Origin: Heliopora coerulea
Taxonomy: Eukaryota > Cnidaria > Anthozoa > Scleralcyonacea > Helioporidae
Reading direction: 5' to 3'
Length of the DNA stretch: 64,000 nt
Assembly: GCA_030142905.1 (NCBI GenBank)
Contig: JASJOG010000208.1
Location: forward strand, 124,001-188,000
Shown here one piece after another: positions 19,133 through 31,273 of this stretch. The notes below the pieces were generated by a model. It had not been told where the DNA came from. It made no database searches and was given only the letters and a program-made list of their open reading frames with translations. A program made the translations under genes and the position numbers. How positions within the stretch are numbered: position 1 is the first letter of the stretch; every line of letters begins with the position of its first letter.

Positions 19133-22100
19133 AATAAAGAAAAGAACTTCAGGTAGGACCCAAAAACTAGGATATAGAGTTATGTATTTTATATTTGAGA
19201 ACAATAGAAGCGTAAAGCTGTTGAAAAATATTTATTATCTGTGAACTTTTGTGAGCACTAAACATAAAGATTTTCATGTAGTGTTAGAATTTTATGTATG
19301 TATTGATTACCTATAAATATCGGCCATTTTCATTCGGGAGGTCACGTGAACCATGCCCCCTCAAAATGAGTTTTTGAAGTGAAGAAATATCAGATTTGAA
19401 AAAAAAAGGGTGAAAATCGTACAATAGACTTCGACCAAGTATCCTGTTGCGATATGATTTAAAGGTCGTTAGAGTTTTCAAAAAAATTACAATTTAAGAT
19501 TTATGTCGTCGTCGAGATGGATGACTTCATTTCGCTCTTTAGCATCATGATGAAAACGTGCACGGTTATCTTGCTAAACATTTACCATTAATAAACTAAA
19601 GTGGATTGGCAGAAATTTACTTTTGAATGAAAAAGGTCATTCTTGTCATGTGAAATGGTGCAATGACAACCTCTACATACACCTTATGGTTGCTGTAAAA
19701 GTTTAGTCTACAGTTTTCAAATGTTACGTACATATAAAATAGGGAGTAGATTGATACCCGGTGTTGATTTGCTCCACGTTTCTCTTTGAGTCGTCCCACA
19801 ATGTCTACGGTCTGTGGTATAACGCAGAAAAGCAGAAGCACTGACTTTTATAACTGGATTGCGTGCCCCTACTGCATTTGGGTTGTAAAAGTGTCCTCAG
19901 AAGGTTAGACTGTAGGAGGACAGACCACTGACCTGTATTTTTAACGGAACTGTCAGCGATTTATTAGTTCTTTTTTAAAATATTTTTTTGAACAAACGTA
20001 CATACCTGGTGTTTTCCTTTCTTTACTCAGCTTGTTAACGTTAATTAAGGGAGTTTTAAAGAAGTCTTCACTTGACAATTTAGAGCATCATTAGAAAGTA
20101 AATGAGTTTTTAATCCATAACTCCCGTTTATTTTCATAGTGACATACGACAAACAAACTTCTGATTTATTTTCTTGTCAGTATTTCGTTTTCTGTATTTA
20201 CAAAACGTTTTTTTAAGAAATAACTTTCTCATGGCAGAAATGGTGGATTTAAAATAACATACTGAAAACATCTTGACCGAGGACCTTGAAATGAACATGG
20301 GTTTCAACTCGGTGTATTTTTTGTTTCTTACGGCGTTTTCAATTTGGCAGCGTAAACAGTGACATAGCATTAACAGAAAACTATGAATGAGCGTATATTT
20401 CTTTTTTATTTCCGGTAGAACTCTTTGGAGTCTTCGACTCCGTCTTTATCCTTGCAAATATTGTTGGAGTACTCTTTCAACAAATTAAGTAGTAATCTTA
20501 CGTGCCTTGTCCAGGAACTTTGTCAAATGCAGGCACTCATTTGGATAGCAGTTTTCATTTTTTGTGATTTGTCTTCAGTAATAATCTGGACCAGTAATAT
20601 TGACCAGTGGTTATTGCTATGAACTAAAGGACCTATAATTGAAGCCATCATAGTGGGAATATCTCTGGAGACTAAAAATTAGTACCTGAAGATTGCCTGA
20701 GAATTGAAAGGCAAATGAATTTTTTAATTCAGACATTTGTGGTTCAGCTCTTTATCATTTTTGTAGCTACTGAACTTAATATCTGAGCGTTAAAGTATGC
20801 CATGCATCAAGGTTTGACCATCTTACTATTCCGTTTGGATAAACATTTATTTGCTCTTATATCGTACTTTTTTGTGCTGTGTTCAAGGCTCTTTTTTTGT
20901 AATAAATTTACATGACCGGTCTGATATTTATTGTCTTCATAATTACTGACGAGTTAGGCCTGTTTCAAAGGTCGAACTTATCATTTGCCGAACCTAATTA
21001 CTATTACGTTCGACAAAGTACGACAATCTTCGACGTTGGTTTGAGATGTCGAACTTAATGCATGAAAGTTAATTGCTTGGTAGGCACAATTGCTTATTTT
21101 GGCCAGCACTCAGGGGTTGGAATAATTCAGGTGATATTTTCTGTTAATTTGTGCCAAATATTACAGCTCAATGCAAAAGAGATCGTAATGTTTAGAAGAT
21201 TCTCGGCATGAAAACAGATTGTTAAAATCGGTAATTCAATTGCAATTTTACATTTCATTACAAAAGTAACATTAACAAAATAGGCACGTTTTGGTGATGA
21301 GAAACCAATTCATCAATAAAATAACTTCTACTTCTTCAAAGAACAGTGAGAAAAAGTCCAGAAAAAAGCAGTAGTCAAATTTTGGAGTTTTTGCAACTGA
21401 TGACGTAATAATGACAGAATTTGTCTCCATGGCAACCAATATAAAGTAAATTTGGTTTTAGCTTACCTTCATCCTTTAAGCATTTCATTACCATATGTCA
21501 AATGGTTTTCGAGATATAAACCGCGAGATTTTTCTACATTTCCCCCATCCCTCAAACCCAGAAGACCCAAAAAAGCCCTATTCAAACTAGGGTAACTTGG
21601 TGACGAACTTGAAGATCGTGACTTCTGGTAAAAGACAAGCAGCATTTTAGTTGCGTAAACTGCCTTGGGGTTGTAAACGTTTTACATCATCACATTTTAC
21701 GACAACCTCAGAAAAATTTCTACCAAACGAATCTTGCGAGTTTAAGGAGACGAATGTTCATTGCAGACTTCAAGGCTGTGACGTTGGTCGTATTGGACTT
21801 TAATGCCACTGTTTTAATGCCCTAATTTGTTTCTTTTGTTCTTTGTTCTGTCGTTGTTTTTCCTCTTTTTTCGTACGGACACTAGTTCTGTTGTTCTCAG
21901 GCATGCGATACATCCGACATTGGGTGTAAAAGGGTTAAAAGAAGACAGTCGGTGGCATCTTGAAGCATCTCGTACTTTCGTCATAGCGCAATAAAGCTGT
22001 CAAGAAATGCTAAAGTCTAGATATATCACGGCAGTTTTTGCATTTCCTGACACTTCCTGCCAAATCACTAACGCAAGGACGTCTTCGTATTGATGTACAC

Positions 22101-22300
22101 TTTACGTCAGTGGATGTCTGCATTAAAACGCCACAGTGACGATACGAACCGTAACGGCATCTTCCACGAGTCCACGTCTTTAGTGTGTAAGTTCTTTGCT
22201 ATCGTGCAGACGACAATTGATCTTTAGATTTTATGTGAAATATACGGGAGTTTATTAGAGGTTTTCTTCCATTTGAGTCAAATTCAAAAATTGGATTCAA
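19133..22300. other. Non-coding stretch, no gene recognised
   Basis: AT-rich, no supported reading frames or RNA genes. A block at about 20960-21065 with repeated TCGAAC/TTCGAC words looks like a dispersed repeat. Confidence 0.55.
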
Positions 22301-22303
22301 AGC

Positions 22304-22331
22304 CTGAAGAACCACTGAAAAGTGGTGAAAC
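22304..22331 (+). other. Hammerhead-like core with perfect stem II
   Basis: CTGAAGA, then a 6-bp stem ACCACT/AGTGGT with a GAAA loop, then GAAAC. This is the conserved core order of hammerhead ribozymes (CUGANGA-stem II-GAAA). Stems I and III are not obvious, so activity is doubtful. Penelope-like elements are known carriers of such motifs. Confidence 0.55.
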
Positions 22332-22869
22332 GCGTAGCAAAATAAAATCTACATTTAAACCGGATTGTTCTTTTGGTACTACCAATTTATCATATTCAAT
22401 ACCTGTATTTACATTTCAACAAATTTGAATATATATATGTAACATTAATCAAAGCTACCAAAAAAGTGGTCTGAAGTTTTATTGAATACAAGCAGAAAAA
22501 CTAAAAAGTTTGCAATCGCATTTCCGGAACACATTCAATATCTGATCGTTCGTGGCAGCTTGCACAAGGTGTAGGTCAAACTTCGAAGCATATTCACGGG
22601 CGTCAAGAGGCGGCTGCCCCCTGCTCCCCCATTGGTTACGCTACTGGTCACAGTATTCAAACACAGAAATCTGTTTAGTATTTCTTTTACAAAATAACGA
22701 CAGTTGAAAACATGCTAACTTCGTTAACACATTGTTGAAGTGAACAATTCTCCCAGAAATCACCCACTGCTAATCACTGACAAGCTTAAGACGAATGAGC
22801 TCAATCTGGCCTACAAAGTCAAGTAAGTGCTAAAAACGGAAATAAACAAGCAAATATATTTTAGATATT

Positions 22870-23508
22870 AGAAAGTCAAGCAACATTCTAAGTGTTTGAA
22901 TCACAGTATTCAAACACAAAAACTGTTACATAATTCTTTCATAAAATAATCCTGAACATGCAACACAAACTTCGGTACACTTTGGCGGGAAATTTTCCGC
23001 GTTTGAATAATCTGATCCATGCCGGAGGTGGATTTAGAGGGGGTCCGAAGGCGAAGTGGCTCCCCCTTTTCCTTATGAAGTTAAACGAAAATGCTTTTTT
23101 TGTTATCCAAAATATCATCATAGTTTAAATAGTGTGCGCTGGAAGCTCGCGATTTCTGCAGAGAAGTACTTCCCCGTAATGGAACAGCAGTTCATCGTCT
23201 GTGAGATAAAGTAGCTTGTGTGACCGTGTTTTACAGCTTCAGTCCAATAACTGTTTAAACGATGAATTTTGATGACGTTCGTAAATGATTTATGACCACC
23301 ATCAAATTGATTGATATCTACTGCGATCGAGATCTGATTCCAATCTGCGATTGAAAAGTCAAGCAACATAGTAACTGTTTGAATCACAGTATTCAAACAC
23401 ACAAAAACTGTTACATCATTTTTTCATAAAATAATAAGCCTGAAAGTGCAATGCCAACTTCGGTACACTTTGGCGAGAAATTTTTCATTTAGGGATACTC
23501 TGATCCAA
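22870..23508. repeat. Direct duplication (22870-23020 and 23351-23508)
   Basis: Both copies contain GTTTGAATCACAGTATTCAAACAC, split by small changes, then CAAAAACTGTTACAT, CATAAAATAAT and CTTCGGTACACTTTGGCG, ending in CTGATCC. A more diverged third copy starts near 22645. No coding content is evident. Confidence 0.75.
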
Positions 23509-23847
23509 ACACGGTTATTAACAAATCAAGGCCCTTGTTCAATACACACTATTTTATGATATTGCTTTGTTTTCAATTTTGCCGTGCTGCAGAAGGTAGA
23601 TAGGAAGTAAAAAGTCTTTGTACTTTTATTTCTTTGGTACAATCGAGAAATAAGACTTTTTGCGTGTTCTGCTGTTTTTCTCCATCGGACAAAAGTCGTC
23701 TGAAGTGATTGAATATCAAGAGGGGTAATAATGTTTGAGTGCATATTTCCGAGTGAGAGCTCTCTTCAAGGCACAAACAAAGACTTTTTGCATAAAATAC
23801 AAGGTCCAACCCACTCGGTGGAAACGTACCTTACTGTCTTGGGAAGT

Positions 23848-24712
23848 AGTTACAATACGATACGATACGACACTTCATTGATCTCTCCCTAAGGGAGCTT
23901 TTCAGGGTCAGTTTACAATCATAACATTAAATATATATTTAATAAATTACATAAAAATTTAAAATGTGAGTATAATTAAAATGAGATTGCACTAAGATAC
24001 TAAATAAATGTCTTAGAGATATCTTCTAAGTTTACGTTTAAAATGTTTATCGACACATGTTTATCGAATGTTTATCGATGTTTGATATTCTCAGGAAGGT
24101 CATTCCAAAGAGAGATGGCTCGATAATAGAACGTTCTTTGACCAGTTGCGCTTTTATAAAGCGGAATGTTCAAAGATTGTGAGTTTCGGGTACAACGTCC
24201 ACTTATACTGCCTCTCTTCACAATGTGCCGAGATAAATAATGAGGTGCTGTGCCATTCCTACATTGATAGGTCGTAACCGCGTCACGATAGAAGAGATAC
24301 GACTTGACGGGAGTCCGACGTAGTTCGTGTAACAGTGGAGTAATCCGATCAAATTTCTTTGAATTAGTAATGATTCAGACTGCAAAGTTCTCAACCGCTT
24401 GAAGTTTGCAGATGTTACTGGTGTTAGTGTTGGACCACACAGCAGAACAATAGTACATTTTACTAAATTCTAAACTTTGAATAACTGTAATGAGTAAATC
24501 TTTTTTCAAAACATGCTTTGCGCGGTTAATCCGTTTCAGACTTGCCGTACAAGAGGAAACAGTCTTGACAATATGATGATTAAAAGTGAGATTTAGGCCA
24601 AGGATTACTTCAAGTTCTTTAGCTGATTGAACTGGTGTAAGTTCTTTGCCTAAGAAAGACAGACAGAAGTCGGGGGTTTTAGAAACCATCTGGCGACTGC
24701 CTAAAAGTAGAA
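23848..24712 (-). pseudogene. LINE 3' end with reverse transcriptase C-terminus and CGTAT tail
   Basis: The minus strand encodes a reverse-transcriptase C-terminal half: FLGKELTPVQSAKELEVILG, a SLKRINRAKHVL helix, FSKMYYCSAVW, and after a frameshift near 24370 LHELRRTPVKSYLFYRDAVT and AISLWNDLPENIK. Downstream comes a 3' UTR with CTCCCTTAGGGAGA and a tail of CGTAT repeats at 23855-23872, as in CR1/L2-type LINEs. The copy is 5'-truncated at about 24712. Confidence 0.8.
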
Positions 24713-27270
24713 GTTAAATAGTGCCTTGGATGTCCTTGCTGAGTTGAAACTCAGGCGATGAAAGGTGCAGTGTGCTGCCCTGAAGAACAACATTTGCTTC
24801 TTTTGGCGTTTAACAGCTGGTTAAGCGCCAATCTACTTTTGTGTTGAAGGTCTTGCTAGATTCACATGACTTAAGGATACTTCAGTTGTCGTGAAGACAA
24901 AATCTAAGAAAGTTAAGGTGTGGAAAAAGGAATCAAATCTGCATCCAAACTCGTGACCATCACGTATCGCCGGCCTTTCTCGCCAAGTGTGGAAAAAACA
25001 AAACGTGATCATATGATCATTATGAAGTAATGTTCGCCGCATATCAAAATGAGTTTTACAATATTATGTCAAATTATCTTTAATAAAATTCTATAATATG
25101 AAGCATTGACAGATATTACCAAGAATTTAGACGTATGGCATCAGTGTTTCACATTAGTGATGCTTACATTACTAAACAGGAATCAGGAAACTATTTGCCA
25201 GGGTTGCTTTTAAAGATTTGGATTGATCATATATATATATATATATAAAAGCACAAGCTCATATGTGGCGCACTTACACATTTAATATGGAACTGTTTTC
25301 CATAAAAGTATTGCCCCTTAGTTAGAAGTTTGTAACGCGAGTATTGCTTTCGTTCTTCAAATGATTTCGAAATCTTTATCACAGAAACATGAACCTACCC
25401 TCAAGAGATAGGAAACCTCTGTACCAGTTGATTGTTAAGAGCAATTCTCTGATACACTTGAATCATGCTCACTGATGACTCACACTATTGTAGTGTTACA
25501 TTAGTAGAAATAAGAAATAACACCATAGTTAGCTACGTCATAAATAACGTCTAAAGCTAAGTGACTGGGTATTAAGGTTGGTGAGTACGATTAAGCAGTT
25601 AATCTTTTTCAAAGCAACCGGAAAAGTTGTCTCCCTGGTGCAACAATACATCGGCAAGAACACCTCCAATCCTATAACTTCATCTGACATTTTAAAACCA
25701 CCTATTTCTTAAAACTCAAAGTAAACGAGATGAAGAACACTGGCTGACTCTCATGGGGAGACAAGTGAAGTGTTCTATATTAATCTTACGTGTGTTTGTA
25801 ATGCCTTTCCAGTCTCTTAGAAAATGCACTCCAACACATTGTATTCAGTAAATAGTGATCAAAGCAGTAATCAGTAACCTGAGAGATATAGGGTAGATTT
25901 CTGGTAATAATTTCTAAAACTTGCACTTGGAAAACATGTTATACACGTTCTATGAAACATTGAAACCTATAACTGAAGCAAAAAAGTGGAAAGCTTAAGA
26001 ACGCGTATCATTCAGAAAAATTTATTCAAATAGACGGCCATCTTAACTCTTTTAGGACTGGGTTTTCTACGTTAAAGCGACGCTTCTCTAAGGAACTTGA
26101 GTATTGTTTTTTGCAACTTAATCGAACGAAGTATTTTTATTGCATTTCTCTCACAACATTCAGTTGACTGGTGGTTTTTTGGCTGACTGTATAACTCTAA
26201 AATTCGTTTATGTCGTAAGTTTGTTATAGTCTCATTCGTCAATATCTCAAATGCAGCGTTGTTCTTTAAGCGCCTGCTACAGCTTAGCACGTTTAACTCG
26301 TTTAATTTACCTGTTAGTGAAGTGATCCCAAACTTCCCCAAATGAAGTAAATCCCAAACTAAAGCAACGAGCTTTTTGAAGACTTGAGTTAAGGAAAGAA
26401 AGAAAGACACAACAGGATGGCAATCTGAAGTTTGTATTCTTGGATTTATAAATCTTCACTGAATTAGCCAATGAGAAAAGAAGTTAACGATAAATTTATG
26501 TATTACTTATTTGATGCAAACAACCAAAAAGAAGACGCCTTTGGAGGTCGAAATTCTTTTTTGCTAATGATGTTTTGATTGCTGCTTAGAGTCTAAAAAT
26601 TCTCGCAGCTGGTTGAAACTCTATGCTGTTATACCGAAACCTCTTTACTAATTGTTTAATTCCCGAAGACTTGTGATACTGATTAGTCCGTGATTTACAC
26701 AAGGGTTAAGGGCGCACTCTAGAATGGTTGACTAACGCCAAGCGATTTTATTAGGAAACAATGAGCCACCCTTGTGGAGCCTGCCTATTAATGGATTAGC
26801 TATGACTTGTTTTTTCACGTCTTATGGGAAAGCCCTGGTTAGTAGATTGTGTCTATCGAGGACCGGTCTGTTTCCCTTTGGGAAATCAAATAGCATTCAG
26901 TGAAACATCCGTTTGCAAGTAAAGCAAATCAATAGTGGTTACCAAAGTAAAGGAAAATTTTTTTTGCAAGCAAAATTTGAATAAAATTTTCAGATTACAT
27001 TTTCGTTCGAGGCTGACACGTTGGTCTTGGAAGCATCGGCTTTCTGCCTAAACAACACTTATATCCCAAGTTGTTTCTTCTATGTAACTCAAAAACGATT
27101 GAAGCTCATGACGTGAAATTTAGTAATTTTTCCTAAAAATTTGATGAGAAATTCAAATATTGCGTTTTTAACATTCAGTGTACTGAGTAAAAGGTTTGAA
27201 TCCGGGTTTTGCAGATAATATTGTCTCTTGTTTTTCCTGATTATTGTTTTGTGTTTAGTGTTAAGTTTGG
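24713..27270. other. Non-coding stretch, no gene recognised
   Basis: Contains an (AT)n tract at 25229-25247. A 112-codon minus frame at 26072-26410 has no recognisable domain. A short dispersed repeat (GACTAACGCCAAGCGATTTTA) occurs at 26728-26748, related to copies near 30.3, 36.6 and 63.2 kb. Confidence 0.5.
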
Positions 27271-27465
27271 TGTTAAGTTTCGGTTTCCTGTACGGAGACC
27301 ACGCATCTTCAGACACTTTTACGATGGCAGTTGACGGTAGCTCTGGCACGAATCCTTCGACTATACAACATTCACGTGGCATACAAACTAGCAGTTACTT
27401 TACGGAGTGTTTTGTCCTAGGTGAAAGACCCGAAGAAACCAGAATAGAGAAACGGAGCGATCTAT

Positions 27466-27890
27466 AGAGTAAAATGTGCTCAACCACTTATATCAGAGAA
27501 ACCGGTCGAAATCTGAAGACCAGGAGTATTGAGCACAAGCGCTGCATTGCTTTGGGTGATAAAACAAACAACATAGCAGTTCATCACATGAAAACCAAAT
27601 AGAAGATGGATTGGGAGAGTGCGACTTACCTAGATTTTGCTTCGAACTATGCATGAAAGATGCTTTCTTGAAAGTTGGTACACGAATCTCGAAAAGAACG
27701 CAACCAACAGTGAATGTTTGCCGCGGATTACCGAAAACATATTCAAGACTTCTGGGAGACTAGGATTGTTCGCACCACGTGATTTCACACAGACAAACAA
27801 AACAACAAAACGCTGACGGAACATAAAAACTTTTCATCAACTGCCATCATTAACGTCTCTGAAGATGGTCTCCGTGCAGGAAGCCGAAAC
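27466..27890 (+). pseudogene. Penelope-like element, GIY-YIG nuclease remnant and 3' motif
   Basis: Translation from 27480 gives ETGRNLKTRSIEHKR with the conserved Arg and His of the GIY-YIG fold, a NNIAVHHM block and MDWESATYL, with four stops. This is the C-terminal nuclease of Penelope-like retroelements. About 100 bp downstream, 27859-27890 carries CTGAAGA, a short stem and GAAAC, the terminal structural motif of these elements. An inverse copy of that motif lies at 27277-27312. Confidence 0.75.
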
Positions 27891-28679
27891 ATCAGACTTA
27901 ATACAAAACAATAATCTGGATGAACGAAATACAATATTATTCAATATACCAACAATCTATTCACATTGTGCCACAAAAATAATACCTTGTAATGCAAAAT
28001 GTAAGGCTTGATAATGATCTGTCAATCAAGAGATCAATTCTACAGTTCTCAAATCACGTGCCAATTTTCTTACTGAAATTCGAAGGTACTCGAATAATTG
28101 TGCTTGGCAGTACTTGAGCTAGATTTAAGAGAAAACTAAGATCTCGAACATATTCGACATCACCATGACGTCCTAAGAACCTAAAAATGTTCTTCAAACA
28201 TGTGGTTCAGATGTTCCAATTTTCATTTCAAGACCTTTGGAAACACGTGAGCTATAGTAAAAGGGCACTATTATCTCCAACTCTGAGGAGTCTGAAAATA
28301 CCCAATCAGAATTGGGTTAATTCAAGGAAGTCAGGTAAAAACAACAAAATAGCCTCTCCAAGCCAAACTATATTCTTTCCGAAAAACAACTTAAACCTTA
28401 ACCAGTCAGAAAAGCCAAAATCAAAGTATATTCAAGCAAGAATGTTAAAGAAATCCTTCAAACTTACCAGTATTTTTTCTAAGAGTTAATCGTTGATTTA
28501 ACCAATTGGAACGGTTGAAATAACGGAGCAAATCAAACCAAAGAACGATGGAAACGAAATAATGTAGCAGATTAACTGATACTAATATACGACTAGGATT
28601 ATCAGGATTTTTGGTTCATGTCCAGATGTAGAATCAAATATGCCTGATCCGTTGTTAGTTATTTATCCGTGGAAGGAGC

Positions 28680-28800
28680 TTATAGTTACAATATGAGTCC
28701 CCAAGGGATCCATAATTTTCCCCTTCTTTTTCATTATGTTTATTGATGACTTGCCAGATGGTATATTTCCCTCTGAATATTGCCCTGAACGAAGAAGATT
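28680..28800 (+). pseudogene. LINE reverse transcriptase fragment (PQGS motif)
   Basis: With one shift the plus strand reads SPQGSIIFPLLF then MFIDDLPDGIFP, the B-box of non-LTR reverse transcriptases (PQGSILGPLLF..YINDLP). The following ADD box is not found. Short, damaged remnant. Confidence 0.6.
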
Positions 28801-29530
28801 CCCAACTAGTTAAATCTTGGGATGTGAGGTTCGATTTACAGCCTGACTTGAACTGTGTTTGCCGTTGTAGTGTCAAATGGCAGATGCCCTGCAATACAGA
28901 TACAAATAAGCCTATGCTAACGTCGTGTAAAAAAGCGAGAGATGTTCAATTCTGTATGGACCGGATAGCACTTGAATATGCCAGAATTATGTAGTAATTA
29001 AAGATCTCGGGATTACGGCGTCGAGTTATTAAATTGGTGCCAGGATGTCTCAAATATTACCTCAGTTTGCAAATAGAACGTCTTGACTTGATCAAACGAA
29101 CATGTGCAGACATAAAAGATGTTGGATCAAACTCATTGGTTTTATGCCTGTTAGAGTATTTCTTGCAGCTTTTGCGACCGTCCTGAAATACATAACCATG
29201 ATGCACATCGTCAAAATGTACGGTATTGAGCCACCGAGTTCATATTGAACTATCCCAAGGACATGAGTTATAACCAGACTTCTGCTGGAGTATCGTAGAG
29301 AATTAAATGTCTGAGTTAGTTATTTTCTCTAAATTTCAACTTGGTCATCTTAATTTAGCCTTACCTAATTTCGCTCACAAAAGACCTGTCCCAAAGTATT
29401 TAATTGGGATGTAGGACCTAAAAAATTTCATATTTGGAATCACAGAACAAAGTCCGTAACTCCTATTTTAGTTCCCATGCACACTGATTCTATGTAACGT
29501 TAAGAAACAATTAGTAGATGAGGCTGAGCA

Positions 29531-29630
29531 TGATATCAAGAATTATCCAGATCTTGGTCAATGTTATCTACCGAATCCGAAGGCTGAAGCGGATAACATT
29601 GACCTGGGTCTGGATAATTCTTGATGTTAG
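29531..29630. repeat. Foldback MITE (family shared with 41.0 kb)
   Basis: Inverted arms TGATATCAAGAATTATCCAG.. at 29531-29570 and 29591-29630 around a 20-bp loop. The same arm sequence forms the element at 41041-41178. Confidence 0.85.
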
Positions 29631-30974
29631 GCGTAAGCCGAATCCAATATTTGTTTTATTATTTATTCAAAACAGCGATAGATGCAAGAAAAGATTTGCA
29701 GTGAAAGAAATGTATAAGAAATATATAAGACCATGAAGTTTTGTAACTGAGATGTTATCGGAATATATCAGAACCCGACTTTACACTGAAGGGGGAAGGG
29801 ACATAAATTGGTTCTAAAACATAATATTTAGTAAAATAACATAATCTTTACTTACGTCTGACTTTTGTAGCAAGCCCTGCGACACCTTGAGAGTTATTTG
29901 TATGAAAACACAGTCTTAAGATATTATGCAGTTCCAGTTTTTATATTCATATTAGTTTAACTAATTACATTTTCATTTATTTACTACAATTGATCTGTTT
30001 GTACGTACAACAAATATTCTTAAATAGTGTCAGATTCTGAATTGCATTCTAATTACGTAATTCAGCCTTTCGGCTGTTATGTAGTTTTATTTAAATAAAC
30101 ACTAAATGCTGATCCCGAGGCAGACAAAATGAATCCTCCGTGCACTGGAAACTCTCCGGCAAAGGAAAACAGGACTAAAGCACGAACTTCATGTGTTAAA
30201 CCTTGTCTGCGAACAACTACACCCGGGTTCAAACTGGTGCGAGGGGATGGTTATATGTCAAATAACATTCGACATTTGTTTATTTATTTATTTATTATTT
30301 AGTATAAATCATCTGGCGTTAGCCTGAGTAAAATAATAGAAGATAGATCCTGCCGAGAAAGACTTAATTAATCGACAATAAATGTTGTAGATGATGAAGT
30401 GAATGTCTGCGTCGTATATGATTGTTGAGTTTTCTTTTCCAACATTTAAGGGGCAAGCCTCTTGAATATTTAAGGTTTATATTTGTTCTTTACATTGTGT
30501 TCAAGGCTTAGGGAAAGCTTCTGACTGGTTAAGATTTCAACTCTATATTTTGGCAGTTAGCCGCCTTTTTTGGCTTTTCGAGCAACTTCAATGATCTCTC
30601 CTGCCACTGATGATGCGTTTAATACTACGAAGAAACGAAAGTTAAATTGAAGTAACCTGGCAAAAGCCGAGAAAACGAAGTACTGCGAAAACTAGTACTG
30701 CATTTCCCAACTTCCATTTTTGGTAGAGTGCTACCATATAACTTTCTCTGCTTCGTTCAGAACCTGAACTACCCATGAGTTCAGCATGTAAATGTAAACT
30801 TTGCACTTGTAGATTACCATTTTGCACCAATTTCGTGTAATTTTGCACTTGTTGAGTGTTTGCTGAACATCGCGAAGTTTAGAGTGGAGCACTCTATTTT
30901 TTATATTGTTTTCATATTACGTTCTGTGAAGCATTGTCAGTTCTGTTACTGAATTATTTTACTTTTGATTTCAG

Positions 30975-31273
30975 CAGAACAGCAAGAAGGACAACAACCG
31001 CCATCTCGATTACAAGTAGATGAATTGCAAAGAATATCTCAAGAAATTCCCGATAGATGGAGGCAATTAGCCTACAGAACAAAGCGATTCGAAACTTATG
31101 AAATTGATAATATCCGTTGTTCCCGAGCTATTGAGGAAGAAACATCAAAGGCACTCACTATGCTTACCCAATATCGTGAAAGGGGAGGAACTAGGAAAGA
31201 GCTGGCTGATGCTCTTAAGGAGGTTGGCAAGGACGATTTATCTCAGGAAGTATTATGGGGGGAATTTCACTAG
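30975..31273 (+). CDS. Terminal exon encoding a death-fold (Death) domain
   Basis: Begins after a good 3' splice site (TTTTGATTTCAG, AG at 30973-30974), accepts a phase-1 intron, and ends with TAG. The 98 residues read PSRLQVDELQRISQEIPDRW, LAYRTKRFETYEIDNI, KALTMLTQYRERGGTRKELA and ADALKEVGKDDLSQEV in order. The W.LA......EI..I pattern and the ML..W/Y..R.G....L..ALK..G..D.. end are those of a Death domain, used for homotypic adaptor contacts in apoptosis and innate immunity. Upstream exons are not identified, so the parent gene is unknown; it could be a short death-domain adaptor or the tail of a larger receptor. Confidence 0.7.
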
